This document shows, piece after piece, positions 35,339-43,109 of a stretch of DNA of 51,119 nt (positions are counted from its first letter, which is position 1; each line of letters opens with the position of its first letter). The DNA is from an uncultured Clostridium sp. GTDB taxonomy: Bacteria > Bacillota > Clostridia > Lachnospirales > Lachnospiraceae. Made by a program: the position numbers and the translations under genes. Under the pieces are notes generated by a model. The model saw only the letters and a list, made by a program, of their open reading frames with translations, made no database searches and was not told where the DNA came from. The stretch is from positions 1 to 51,119 of the forward strand of contig URNT01000025.1 of the NCBI GenBank assembly GCA_900549235.1, read 5' to 3'.

Positions 35339-36400
35339 TTATGCAAGCTGCTTTACCTCTTCCTCGAATAGTTCCCCTGCTGAATGATAGCCATGTATTT
35401 TGCGTGGGTATCCGTTTATCCAGTTCTCTATACTCTCTACCTCTTCCTCTGTCCTGTCGTCAAAATTTGTGCCTTTCGGTATCTTCCGGCGTATCATCTT
35501 ATTTGTTACCTCATTTGTGCCACGCTCCCAACTGCTGTACGGGTGGCAGTAATATACCTTTGTCCTCTTTTCTCCCTCGTTGATAATAGAACGCTGTAAG
35601 CCCTCTGCATCTGCAAACTCGCTGCCGTTGTCTACTGTGATTGTCTTAAATACCCGCTTAAACATATCAGCGCCCCATTTTCTTTCTAATCTATCCAGTG
35701 CCGCTACTACTGCCTCGTCTGTATGGTCTGGCAGTTTAAATATAATCTCGTTTCTGGTTTTCCGCTCTGTCAGTACCAGCAACGTATTTTTTGACTTTCC
35801 CCGCTTACCTAAAACGCTGTCCATTTCCCAGTTGCCGAACTCTTCCCGTGTATCTATCTCTTTCGGGCGTTTGTCTATACTCTCTCCTGCTGCCGCCCTT
35901 TTCTGTTGCCTCTGTACTTTCTTATAATTTTTCTTCTTATTCTTCTTTACTGGCAAATTCTTATTAGACAACTTAAGGAAAATACCCTTATCAATGTAGC
36001 TGTATAAGGTCGTTACGCATACTGTTACGGAAAAGTCCCCCTCTTTCCCCTGTGCTTTCAATTCTCCCAGTACCGCAGCTGGGCTGTAATCTTCATTTAC
36101 TATTTTATCCTCTATATAATTTGCGTATGCAATATCGTTTCCTATTTTAAGCTGTGTACCCCTTGCCTTTAAATTTTCCTCTGCTTTCATTTGTGCCTTG
36201 TTTGGGCTATAACTTAATGTTTCTGTATAGTCGCTATTTCTGTGCATATATTCCCCTCGCTTAAGCTCATTGTATATAGTGCTGCGGTGTACGCCCAGCT
36301 GTTCTGCTATCTCTATCACGCTATGCCCTGCTTTTTTCAATGCCTCAATACTTATACGGTCTGTCCATGTCAGCTGTCGGCTGCCTTTCTTATTCGCCAT
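35339..36400 (-). CDS. IS30-family transposase
   Basis: In this 353-aa protein, residues 1-50 hold a helix-turn-helix (ALKKAGHSVIEIAEQLGVHR, STIYNELKRG), the IS30 N-terminal domain. The DDE integrase core has Asp in NWEMDSVLGKRG, Asp in TITVDNGSEFAD and Glu in ERGTNEVTNKMIRR. It ends with the usual IS30 tail (NGYPRKIHGYHSAGELFEEE). Terminal inverted repeats were not found by eye, so the extent of the element is not fixed. It has a normal GAGAGG site like its prophage neighbours and could be cargo of the element. Confidence 0.9.
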   Translation of the reverse strand: MANKKGSRQLTWTDRISIEALKKAGHSVIEIAEQLGVHRSTIYNELKRGEYMHRNSDYTETLSYSPNKAQMKAEENLKARGTQLKIGNDIAYANYIEDKIVNEDYSPAAVLGELKAQGKEGDFSVTVCVTTLYSYIDKGIFLKLSNKNLPVKKNKKKNYKKVQRQQKRAAAGESIDKRPKEIDTREEFGNWEMDSVLGKRGKSKNTLLVLTERKTRNEIIFKLPDHTDEAVVAALDRLERKWGADMFKRVFKTITVDNGSEFADAEGLQRSIINEGEKRTKVYYCHPYSSWERGTNEVTNKMIRRKIPKGTNFDDRTEEEVESIENWINGYPRKIHGYHSAGELFEEEVKQLA

Positions 36401-36447
36401 TTCTGCTACCTCTCTTTCGTTCCTGTTCTTTCCCCATATACGACGAA

Positions 36448-36480
36448 AAGCCGCAAACTCTTTTACAAGTCTGCGGCTTA
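36448..36480 (-). terminator. Terminator after the HIRAN gene
   Basis: The arms AAGCCGCA-ACT and AGT-TGCGGCTT pair around an 8-nt loop and are followed by TTTTCG on the minus strand. It lies 10 nt after the HIRAN gene stop. Confidence 0.7.
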
Positions 36481-36489
36481 TGCCTTTAC

Positions 36490-37173
36490 CTATTTACAAC
36501 ACTTTTTACAAGCGGTGTATTTCTTCTTTGCTTGGCTTAGCGGTATGCTCTTTGGGTTTTTCATTCCCGAACAGTTAGGCTTACTATGGTATTTTTTGTT
36601 GCTACGGTCTACATATACTGTAGTTTCTCCCGTATGCTGGCTTACGCTGGGCGTTGCGTCCTCGATTACGTCAAGCTCTATATTGCACCCGAACGTCTGT
36701 ACCCCCCCCCCAGAAATTTCCAGTATTTCTGCGGTGTAGCGGGCTTTCGGGTACTTTCTCGCTAAGTCCCCCGCCAGCTCTGCCGATAGATTGCCTATTA
36801 CCTTATCGCCCCACTTTACGTATGCGGCAGGCTCTCCGTTGTATGTATACTTTTCTACTGTAATATCTTCACTGCCGGACATTCTGCTTAAAATATCCTG
36901 CCTGTTTTCTCCGTCCTCATTATTGAACGTCACGCCTACTACTTTCGTTCTGATTGTATCTAAAATTCTGCCGCCAGATGCAGCGGCAGGCGCTGGCGTT
37001 CTGTTTCCGTTCTCTTTTCCTGCGCTTTTCTTTTTCAGTCCAAAATAGGCGCATACTGCCGCAACCACAATGCAGCCCGCCCCACCTGTTATATTTCCAG
37101 ACGGCAGCGCCGTTAAGCCGCTTACTGCAAATAATGCAGCCGCTGCCAATAAAATTACCTTTTTCTTTGTCAT
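36490..37173 (-). CDS. HIRAN-domain membrane protein with C-terminal Cys-rich module
   Basis: In this 227-aa protein, residues 1-50 contain two hydrophobic stretches (VILLAAAALFAVSGLTALP and GAGCIVVAAVCAYFGL). A Pro/Ala linker leads to a HIRAN-like domain (TKVVGVTFNNEDGENRQDIL to AELAGDLARKYPKARYTAEI). The C-terminal module (VYVDRSNKKYHSKPNCSGMK, then ACKKCCK) is the Cys/His-containing tail seen on many secreted Firmicute proteins. HIRAN domains bind DNA ends in SNF2 contexts, but stand-alone forms like this one are uncharacterised. The gene contains a run of ten G on the coding strand. Confidence 0.8.
   Translation of the reverse strand: MTKKKVILLAAAALFAVSGLTALPSGNITGGAGCIVVAAVCAYFGLKKKSAGKENGNRTPAPAAASGGRILDTIRTKVVGVTFNNEDGENRQDILSRMSGSEDITVEKYTYNGEPAAYVKWGDKVIGNLSAELAGDLARKYPKARYTAEILEISGGGVQTFGCNIELDVIEDATPSVSQHTGETTVYVDRSNKKYHSKPNCSGMKNPKSIPLSQAKKKYTACKKCCK
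36702..36711. repeat. Ten-base C/G homopolymer inside the HIRAN gene
   Basis: Ten C on the plus strand encode Gly-Gly-Gly in the ISGGGVQTF segment. A homopolymer this long is prone to slippage, which would shift the frame before the Cys-rich C-terminal module. Confidence 0.8.
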
Positions 37174-37194
37174 AGTAAGCCCTCGCTTTCGTTT

Positions 37195-37392
37195 CTACTT
37201 CAATTCTAAAATTTCATCAGCAGAGGCGTTAAGCTCTCTGCAAATTTTCGCCAGTGTTATTGCGTTTGGCGTAAGCTCGTTGTTTTCCCAGCGGCTTATA
37301 TCTTTCTGGTATACTTGCAGGCGCTCTGCAAGTTCCTTTTGCGTCACGCCTGCCGCTTTTCTCGCTGTTTTAATGTTTTCGCCTAAATTCAT
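37195..37392 (-). CDS. Small Cro/CI (XRE) family regulator
   Basis: This 65-aa protein is essentially one helix-turn-helix domain: NIKTARKAAGVTQKELAERL, QVYQKDISRWENNELTP, LAKICRELNASADEILELK. It lacks any oligomerisation or protease domain. It overlaps the upstream 32-codon membrane ORF by 3 nt (ATGA) and precedes the HIRAN gene, so the three are probably one operon. It is distinct from the second regulator at 39646. Confidence 0.9.
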   Translation of the reverse strand: MNLGENIKTARKAAGVTQKELAERLQVYQKDISRWENNELTPNAITLAKICRELNASADEILELK

Positions 37393-37487
37393 GCCTTACC
37401 TCTCTTTTCTCTTGCCCTCAAAATGAAAGCAACCAGCAGCTTTACCAGTCCTACTGCTACTAAAAATACTCCTAATTTTAAAAGCAT
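37389..37487 (-). CDS. Small single-pass membrane peptide
   Basis: This 32-codon ORF encodes MLLKLGVFLVAVGLVKLLVA followed by a basic tail (FILRAREKRGKA). The stop overlaps the regulator start codon as ATGA, suggesting coupled translation. The ribosome binding site is weak (AAAGAG). Function is unknown. Confidence 0.5.
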   Translation of the reverse strand: MLLKLGVFLVAVGLVKLLVAFILRAREKRGKA

Positions 37488-37530
37488 ACTCTTTACTCGG
37501 CTTTGGGTTTGTGTTATATTTCTTATAGGC

Positions 37531-37575
37531 GGCGGGCTTATCGCCCGCCTGTTGGTTAGGGCTTTCGCCCTAACC
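37531..37575. terminator. Two tandem hairpins
   Basis: The first is GGCGGGC-TTATC-GCCCGCC (37531-37549). The second is GGTTAGGGC-TTTC-GCCCTAACC (37554-37575), which overlaps the end of the 39-aa ORF. Both are strong short stems directly downstream of that ORF on the minus strand. They may act as a terminator or an mRNA-stabilising structure. Confidence 0.55.
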
Positions 37576-37689
37576 TATGTACTTACCAATTATGATAAGT
37601 ATTGTTCCTATGATTAAGTCTATCACTGCACTGATTGCCAATTCTTGCCAGTTGATAGGCTTTTTCTTTTGTTTCTTTTTCTTACCCAT
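37570..37689 (-). CDS. Small single-pass membrane protein
   Basis: This 39-aa protein has a very basic N-terminus (MGKKKKQKKKPINWQELA) and a hydrophobic segment (AVIDLIIGTILIIIGKYIG). AAAGGAG lies about 10 nt upstream of the ATG. Its position after an endolysin gene would suit a lysis accessory, but the sequence alone does not prove it. Confidence 0.6.
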   Translation of the reverse strand: MGKKKKQKKKPINWQELAISAVIDLIIGTILIIIGKYIG

Positions 37690-37854
37690 TGTGCCGTTTC
37701 TCCTTTCCAGTGGCTTTGCCTCTTATTTGTTCTTATCTCCTTTCCATGATTTTATTATATACCTTTTTCGGTATATTGTCAACACTTTTGTATAGATTTC
37801 TAAGAAAATTGCAAAAAATAGAGGGCAGACAGCAAACCGCCCACCCTCGAAAAC

Positions 37855-39270
37855 TTAAGCTAATCTTGTGGCATAATCTAAGCTAATCCAGCCTGCGCCA
37901 CTCTTCAAGCGTCCCCAGCCAACGCTTGCACCCTGTCCGGCTTTCACTTCCACAATGGTAAATACTCCCTTTCCTGTGGTTTCTCCCGTCTTTGCATAGT
38001 TCGTGCCTGCTCCTGTTCTGATATTAAGGTCTAAAATATCTACCTGTACGCTAAACGGAACGCCTGCGCTTGCCTGCTGCCCTGCTGCGGTATATACCGC
38101 CTTGCCGTTATCATCATATACAGTATAACCCGCTTTGCAAGCGCTCTTTGCATTTTCCAGCGACGTAAATGCCCCCAGCTGGCTTGCTGCGTCCGTCCAA
38201 CTCTTGCGCACTCTGTAATACTTTGTACCGTTTCCTGCTGCATACTTTTTATAGTATCCCTCGCCGTACTCTGCACGCTTTTTCTTTACTGTTTCGCTCT
38301 GGTCTGCTGGCTTTTCATATCCAGTAAGAACGGCATCAGATGCAGCACGCACGCTGCCCGCCTTTTTCAGTGCGTCCATTACTGCTGTGTATCCCTGCAA
38401 TTCTTCCCATAAAAAGCCCAGCTGCATATTAAGGTCTGCAATGGATACGCCCGCCTGTTTTGCATGATTAAGCAGCGCCTGCTTTCTGCTCCAATACGTC
38501 CACTGTGCCAGCCCATAGCCTGCACTGTCCTTTACAAAATTGCCATAGCTGCCATTATCCACCGCTGCTGTATATTCTGCGTCCGTTTTTCCCAGCTTAT
38601 TGTTATTGGTATTCTGTAAGTTGTTCGGCATAAGCCCGCTTTCAGCGTACAGATTACCCATAATACCAGCCACGGCATAAGCATTTAAGCCCTTGCCTGT
38701 AAGAAAATCCCAGATTGTTTTTTCATTACTTCCCTGCGGCGTTTCTGCCTGTCCGCTGATTTTACGTTTAAACTCGTCCCATACGTGCTGTGTGCAGTTA
38801 TATACATACGGGTTAGGGCAAATCTTGCCCGTTACGTCGTAATGTCTGATTACATGAGATGCAGGCACGCCGTACAAATTCATAAGGTGACGGGTAAGCT
38901 CTGCCGCTGCCTCTACTGTTGCGTCCTCAAAGTACCAGTCTTTATCTGTAGCGCCCAAATTCTTTGTATTTTTCTTTCTTACGCACAACTCAATACCGAT
39001 ACTGTTGGAATTTCTGCACTCTGCGTGTTTATAGCTTGATGCTCCGCAGTGCCACGCTATGTCCTCGTCCTCTACACTCTGCCAGATTTCCCCGTTAAAT
39101 CCTACAAAGTAATGCGCAGACGCTCCCACGTACTGCCCTGCATAATATTTACAGTTAGCCTGTGCGCCGCCTAACGCTCCTACATAATGGATAACAATAT
39201 ATTTAATTCTACCCACGTTATTTTTATCGGTAAAATTAAAAGGCGTAAGTAATTTATTTACTGTTCTCAT
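37855..39270 (-). CDS. Endolysin A: N-acetylmuramoyl-L-alanine amidase plus tail-lysozyme domain
   Basis: In this 471-aa protein, residues about 20-165 are an Amidase_2 domain (YIVIHYVGALGGAQANCKYY, GASAHYFVGFNGEIWQSVED, SNSIGIELC, IRHYDVTGKICPNP). Residues about 180-300 resemble a phage tail-lysozyme domain (IMGNLYAESGLMPNNLQNTN, AGYGLAQWTYWSRKQALL). A SPOR-like module with YYRVRKSWTDAASQLGAF and a C-terminal SH3-like wall-binding domain follow. It cuts peptidoglycan. It is the second endolysin of the region and shares its SPOR-like and SH3 modules with the one at 40862. Confidence 0.9.
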   Translation of the reverse strand: MRTVNKLLTPFNFTDKNNVGRIKYIVIHYVGALGGAQANCKYYAGQYVGASAHYFVGFNGEIWQSVEDEDIAWHCGASSYKHAECRNSNSIGIELCVRKKNTKNLGATDKDWYFEDATVEAAAELTRHLMNLYGVPASHVIRHYDVTGKICPNPYVYNCTQHVWDEFKRKISGQAETPQGSNEKTIWDFLTGKGLNAYAVAGIMGNLYAESGLMPNNLQNTNNNKLGKTDAEYTAAVDNGSYGNFVKDSAGYGLAQWTYWSRKQALLNHAKQAGVSIADLNMQLGFLWEELQGYTAVMDALKKAGSVRAASDAVLTGYEKPADQSETVKKKRAEYGEGYYKKYAAGNGTKYYRVRKSWTDAASQLGAFTSLENAKSACKAGYTVYDDNGKAVYTAAGQQASAGVPFSVQVDILDLNIRTGAGTNYAKTGETTGKGVFTIVEVKAGQGASVGWGRLKSGAGWISLDYATRLA

Positions 39271-39273
39271 TTC

Positions 39274-39426
39274 CTACTCCTCTCCATAAAATCCCATACT
39301 GTCTGCGTCCTGTGAATTTCTGAACTGCTTAAGCTCTTCGGGTGTCATTCCCGCTACTTTTTCCTGTAATTTCTTAAGCTCTTCTGGTGTCATGTTCTTT
39401 GTCTGTTCGCTCTTTGTTTCTTTCAT
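39274..39426 (-). CDS. Small charged protein with a repeated MTPEELK motif
   Basis: This protein of about 50 aa carries a repeat of M-T-P-E-E-L-K (NMTPEELKKLQEKVAGMTPE, ELKQF). The upstream 16 codons of the longer frame are omitted because MKETKSEQ has a nearby AGGAAA site. It lies 3 nt before the endolysin A gene. Function is unknown; an anti-lysin or regulatory helix pair is a guess. Confidence 0.6.
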   Translation of the reverse strand: MKETKSEQTKNMTPEELKKLQEKVAGMTPEELKQFRNSQDADSMGFYGEE

Positions 39427-39453
39427 ATTTCCTGCCTTTCCGCATACAAAATA

Positions 39454-39479
39454 AGCGCCTGCGGTGTCCCGCAAGCGCT
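39454..39479 (-). terminator. Hairpin upstream of the small charged protein gene
   Basis: The arms AGCGC-TGCGG and CCGCA-GCGCT pair with one mismatch around a TGTC loop. On the minus strand it is followed by TTATTTTG. It lies just before the 39426 start codon, so it could terminate upstream transcription or shape the leader. Confidence 0.45.
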
Positions 39480-39595
39480 CTTTGTTGCTATGTCCTTATT
39501 GTTCTTATCTTTCCTGTGTCCTGTGTTGCTTTGCGCACAAAACGCAAAATTTTTTCGTATAAAATACAAAAACCACTTTTAAAAAGGAATTTAAA

Positions 39596-39639
39596 AAAGG
39601 ACGCTTGAAAGATATTTAATAACCTTTCAAACGTCCTTT
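39596..39639 (-). terminator. Rho-independent terminator after the second Cro/CI regulator
   Basis: The arms AAAGGACG-TTGAAAG and CTTTCAA-CGTCCTTT pair with one mismatch, and the minus strand continues with six T. It lies 6 nt after the regulator stop and separates the phage lysis region from the endolysin A block. Confidence 0.85.
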
Positions 39640-39645
39640 CGTGGC

Positions 39646-39921
39646 TTAGTCTTTTTCTTTTTTCTGCTTACGATTTCCATGTTCTTCAAGAATCAAGTAT
39701 TTTCCAGTCGTCTTCCGTTCATTTGGTATGTATTCCAATAGATCAGTTATCGTACAGTCTAAAGCCTCGCAGATTTTATCTATGTGGTCTACATTCAAAC
39801 GAGGAACAAGCTCATGATACCATTCGTTGATAGTTGACGGACGAATCCCAGTAGCATCAGCCAAATCCTTCTGAGTCCATCTTTTCTCGCCAAGCAGTCT
39901 TGATAGATGAATTTTAACCAT
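39646..39921 (-). CDS. Cro/CI (YozG-like) regulator, candidate controller of the DGR
   Basis: This 91-aa protein has an HTH domain in residues 1-65 (RLLGEKRWTQKDLADATGIR, PSTINEWYHELVPRL, ICEALDCTITDLLEYIPN) followed by a short basic tail (EEHGNRKQKKEKD). Its promoter region carries a palindromic element at 39973-40007. A 31/35 identical copy precedes the DGR operon. In both places the start codon lies about 60 nt from the shared -10. This is the basis for proposing autoregulation and control of the DGR. Confidence 0.88.
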   Translation of the reverse strand: MVKIHLSRLLGEKRWTQKDLADATGIRPSTINEWYHELVPRLNVDHIDKICEALDCTITDLLEYIPNERKTTGKYLILEEHGNRKQKKEKD

Positions 39922-39972
39922 GATTTTATGCCCCTTTATTTAGTTTATCACGAGGCATAATTTTAAATATTG

Positions 39973-40007
39973 TTTTGTTAGAATATAACGTATTGCGTTA
40001 TTTATAC
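39973..40007 (-). promoter_or_regulatory. Palindromic promoter/operator ahead of the Cro/CI regulator
   Basis: This 35-bp element includes ATAACGTA-T-TGCGTTAT, an 8-1-8 palindrome with one mismatch, overlapping a -10-like TATATT on the minus strand (39982-39987). The start codon at 39921 lies 61 nt from the end of the -10. The element is 31/35 identical to 46476-46510 and occurs nowhere else that I could see in the window. Confidence 0.7.
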
Positions 40008-40024
40008 CCTAAAAAAAATAATGT

Positions 40025-40777
40025 TTAAAAGTTTTTGATGATTACTTCATCGAATGTATCAGCATTCAGTTTGTTCGTTAGATTGCTGTTCCTGCTTATT
40101 CCCTCGATGTGATAATCCTTATATAAATCACGGATAAATTCATCATCATTATAGGAAAGAATAAACTTTCCTTTAATCCCATCTAAAACGGCCTTTAAAC
40201 GAATATGGTCATCATGTGAAAACCCTCCTTCATAATATTTCTCGGTGCCATGATATGGCGGATCTAAGTAAAACAATGCTCCCGGTCTGTCATACACCCG
40301 GATCAGGCTTTCAAAATCCCTGTTCTCAATGACCACATTTTTCAAACGCTCCTGCACCTCTGCCAGATATTCAATCGAATTTGTAAGGTTTTTCTTATTC
40401 GTTCCGAAGGTCTTTCTGTCAGCTCCGAAACTCACCTTTATAATATGAAAGTATCGTGCTGCCCTCTGGATATCTGTAAGCCCTCTGGCATTCAGCTGGC
40501 TCTTATTGTCAAAGAACTGTTCCCTTGAAATTGCCAGCCAGTTAAGTTCCTTCTGCAGTTCCTCACAGTGGTATTTGATGCAGCGGTACAAATTGATAAG
40601 GTTGCTGTCTGCATCATTAAATACTTCCAGTTCTTTTCCCACTTCCTTGCCAAACAGCACCCATCCGGCTCCACCAAACACCTCAATGTATCTGTCAAAG
40701 CCTTCCTCTGGGAACCTTTCAATAATCGCCTTTCTAAGCAACCTCTTTCCACCAATCCATGCAATAAAACTGTTCAT
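40025..40777 (-). CDS. dam: DNA adenine methylase (Dam, MTase D12 family)
   Basis: This 250-aa protein has the SAM-binding FVAWIGGKR-like motif written as FIAWIGGKRLLRKAI at the start, YIEVFGGAGWVLFG, and the catalytic DPPY in ALFYLDPPYHGTEKYY near residue 180. It ends NLTNKLNADTFDEVIIKNF. It methylates adenine, with GATC as the usual target of this group. No restriction endonuclease is adjacent, so it is an orphan phage methylase, probably anti-restriction or regulatory. The ATG overlaps a short upstream ORF's TGA. Confidence 0.93.
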   Translation of the reverse strand: MNSFIAWIGGKRLLRKAIIERFPEEGFDRYIEVFGGAGWVLFGKEVGKELEVFNDADSNLINLYRCIKYHCEELQKELNWLAISREQFFDNKSQLNARGLTDIQRAARYFHIIKVSFGADRKTFGTNKKNLTNSIEYLAEVQERLKNVVIENRDFESLIRVYDRPGALFYLDPPYHGTEKYYEGGFSHDDHIRLKAVLDGIKGKFILSYNDDEFIRDLYKDYHIEGISRNSNLTNKLNADTFDEVIIKNF

Positions 40778-40905
40778 TCTTCTTCCTCCTGATTTTCAAT
40801 GTTGGGGCATTCAATCAGGTAATCCGGGAGCATTTCAGCCCCCGGACAAAACTCATTCCTATTACACTTTCTCGGTATAAGAAAGGCAGATCCAGACCGG
40901 AACAT
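40774..40905 (-). CDS. Possible short Cys-containing ORF bridging endolysin B and dam
   Basis: This 43-codon frame overlaps the 3' end of the endolysin B gene in another reading frame and ends in TGA inside GAATGAAC at the dam start. Beyond the overlap it encodes CNRNEFCPGAEMLPDYLIEC, with a C-x5-C-x12-C spacing, and an acidic tail. Phage Mu uses a small zinc-binding protein (Com) ahead of its DNA-modification gene, a similar position. The sequence similarity is not convincing. Confidence 0.35.
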   Translation of the reverse strand: MFRSGSAFLIPRKCNRNEFCPGAEMLPDYLIECPNIENQEEEE

Positions 40906-42421
40906 ATTTTCCGTTGTAAGGCTGTTCAGACTTAATACGTCCCCACAAGCCTTCCTCACCGGATTTGCTTACCTTTCCATACTTTTCCTCCACAATGGTA
41001 TACGAGCCCACCGGGATGTGACCAACAGAAGCAGTGTCAATGGTTGCTCCAAGTCTCATCTTCAAATCGCTGATTTTCACACGCACCATATAAGGAGCAA
41101 ACACATTTTCAGGATATACATTTACACCTGCTTCATCAAACACACTGTAACCAGGATTCTTGTCTACACAAGTCTTTGCATATTCAAGCGAATGGTACGC
41201 TCCAATCTGGCTCTTGGCATCGCTCCAGTTCTTTCTGACACGATACCAGCTTTCTGCTGTTGTCTGTTTCTGCTGATCATAAGCGGTGAGATTGTATTTT
41301 TCAATGATACTGCACACCTTGTTAACATAATCCGGAGCAGTTGCATAGCCACCGTCCTTGATGATCTGAACCGCTTTCTTGTAATCCTTCTCGCCTTTCA
41401 AACCAGCGTATCTAAGTGCTTCGCCTTTCTTTGCACCCAGCAGGTATGCGGAATGATCAGCAATAGATGCTTCGACATTCGGATATGCCCTGAATGCAGC
41501 TGTAACCGTTACATACTCTCCATTTACATATTCCTTCGTCTCCTTGGTATATTCACTCGTTCCGTCCCATGAGCTTCCAGACCAAGTGTTTCCGGATAAC
41601 GAGCACTTCATTCCAAAGCAGTTATTTGCCATCTGTGCGAGCACTGATTTTCCATATCCTGATTCCAGAATAAACTGTGCTGCTGACACAGAGGCAAGGA
41701 TGCCGGTGTTCTTCATATCAGCAGTACATAACTCGCCAACTCGCTTCACGATATCAGTATCTGCCATATTCGCAAACTCTACCGCCTGAATACCGGTATC
41801 CACTGTCACAGATGCACCCACAAAGGATGCCATGCATTCTGCACACGCCTTCGCCAGCTTACGAAGATTGCTATCATCCATCAGCCATTTACAAGCTTCA
41901 GTATTTGTATGGAAAGAATGTTCTGCGATAACGCCCGGAACTCCGGCTAAGAAGCTGCCATTCAGCACTCCATAGTAGTTATCGTCTTTCTTTCCATTTC
42001 CATCTCTGTCATTGTCGGATAATCTCGAATAAATCTGATATCCGTCCACGCCCATTGTGTTCTGGATAACCTTTGCAATCTGTGCTGCAAATTCTCTGGA
42101 CTGATCATCAACCAAGGTTTCATTACGATCTGTAAAATGAATCGCCACTGCTCTGTTTACTACCTCAGTACCACAGGCATTTGTGTGGTTGCTCACAAAC
42201 AGATCGCATCCGGCAGCCATTTTTCCTCTGGCTGTCAGATCCGGATTCTCATTGATATTACTTCTGGTTACGAGAACCTCAATTCCCATCTGCTCCAGAT
42301 ATTCCTTCTCATACTGTGTCAGTTTCCAGACTGTCGCTGATTCATAATATCCAGAAACGACCCCGGCATTATATTTTTCTCCATAATGCCCTGGATCTAA
42401 ACAAATACGTTTCTTTCCCAT
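40862..42421 (-). CDS. Endolysin B: N-acetylmuramoyl-L-alanine amidase plus glucosaminidase
   Basis: In this 519-aa protein, residues 1-205 are an Amidase_3 domain (RICLDPGHYGEKYNAG with the zinc His, DLFVSNHTNACG, GVIAEHSFHTN). Residues about 220-380 are a GH73-like glucosaminidase (AAQFILESGYGKSVLAQMAN, NCFGMKCSLSG, FRAYPNVEASIADHSAYL). A SPOR-like SWYRVRKNWSDAKSQIGAYH module and a C-terminal SH3-like domain follow. It degrades the host wall. It is preceded by a holin and followed by dam, a normal lysis cassette. Confidence 0.93.
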   Translation of the reverse strand: MGKKRICLDPGHYGEKYNAGVVSGYYESATVWKLTQYEKEYLEQMGIEVLVTRSNINENPDLTARGKMAAGCDLFVSNHTNACGTEVVNRAVAIHFTDRNETLVDDQSREFAAQIAKVIQNTMGVDGYQIYSRLSDNDRDGNGKKDDNYYGVLNGSFLAGVPGVIAEHSFHTNTEACKWLMDDSNLRKLAKACAECMASFVGASVTVDTGIQAVEFANMADTDIVKRVGELCTADMKNTGILASVSAAQFILESGYGKSVLAQMANNCFGMKCSLSGNTWSGSSWDGTSEYTKETKEYVNGEYVTVTAAFRAYPNVEASIADHSAYLLGAKKGEALRYAGLKGEKDYKKAVQIIKDGGYATAPDYVNKVCSIIEKYNLTAYDQQKQTTAESWYRVRKNWSDAKSQIGAYHSLEYAKTCVDKNPGYSVFDEAGVNVYPENVFAPYMVRVKISDLKMRLGATIDTASVGHIPVGSYTIVEEKYGKVSKSGEEGLWGRIKSEQPYNGKYVPVWICLSYTEKV

Positions 42422-42431
42422 TGTGTACCTC

Positions 42432-42737
42432 CTAACTGTCCACTCTGCTTTCCCTTAACTTGGCTACCAGCTCATGTACTCCGGTAGAGCCGGAGGAAAG
42501 AATTAAGCCGGTAATCACCTTTGCAATAATAGGCAGCTGTGAACTGTAGCCCATCAAAGCAAAGAAATCAATGTCGAACATCAAAGCAAAAAGCGCTCCG
42601 AAAGCTACCGCCCATACCGGTGCCTTAACGATGTTCATTACCTTGTCACCCACAAGCTCCTTCACTCTGTCCACAAGGAACTGGATCAGGATTGCGAATA
42701 CCACGATAATAGTTACTGCATTGCTTAAACTTGCCAT
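42432..42737 (-). CDS. Phage holin
   Basis: This 101-aa protein has two or three membrane segments (AVTIIVVFAILIQFLVDRV, VWAVAFGALFALMFDIDFFA, LPIIAKVITGLILSSGSTGV). It lies 10 nt before endolysin B, the usual place of a holin. The ATG at 42737 follows GGAAGGAG; the longer frame reaching into the upstream terminator is rejected. It would form the membrane lesion that releases the endolysin. Confidence 0.85.
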   Translation of the reverse strand: MASLSNAVTIIVVFAILIQFLVDRVKELVGDKVMNIVKAPVWAVAFGALFALMFDIDFFALMGYSSQLPIIAKVITGLILSSGSTGVHELVAKLRESRVDS

Positions 42738-42772
42738 TTTCTGCGTCTCCTTCCATATTTTTTTGTATTTAA

Positions 42773-42795
42773 AAAAGGGCTTTGAAAGCCCTTTT
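42773..42795 (-). terminator. Terminator upstream of the holin gene
   Basis: AAAAGGGCTTT, G and AAAGCCCTTTT form an 11-bp stem followed on the minus strand by TTTTTT. A weaker stem (AGGAG/CTCCT, about 42820-42842) precedes it. It separates the tail/DGR transcript from the lysis genes. Confidence 0.8.
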
Positions 42796-42886
42796 AAACA
42801 CCTTTGCTGCATTCAAAAAGGAGCCTTGTTTCAGACTCCTCATTTACAAGAAAAACCCCGTCAACATTTTCCTGAATGTTTATCAA

Positions 42887-43081
42887 CTATTCAATTCTTC
42901 TACAGTTATACTCACTGACATCCAACTGCTTTTCTATGTTTTCAAAAGCCTCCCTGTAATACGATTTGACCTCTTGGGAAACCTGCTTTGTGTGTTCTAA
43001 TTCAGTCACGAGTTTTCTCAGCAGATCCGATTGCTGAGTAGTGATGTCACACAACAGGTCTATCACCGCCAACAGATTCAT
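42887..43081 (-). CDS. Small helical phage protein
   Basis: This 64-aa protein is predicted almost all helical (MNLLAVIDLLCDITTQQSDL, then VTELEHTKQVSQEVKSYYRE). A GGAAAGGGTGG site lies directly upstream. No family is recognised. At 64 aa it is too short for the four-helix Avd protein of DGRs. Confidence 0.7.
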   Translation of the reverse strand: MNLLAVIDLLCDITTQQSDLLRKLVTELEHTKQVSQEVKSYYREAFENIEKQLDVSEYNCRRIE

Positions 43082-43109
43082 AAAGCCACCCTTTCCGGCA
43101 TTTCATCGT

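Noticed and set aside
42887..43081. Avd homologue
   Set aside because: Only 64 aa and no four-helix layout; position and size fit a generic phage helical protein.
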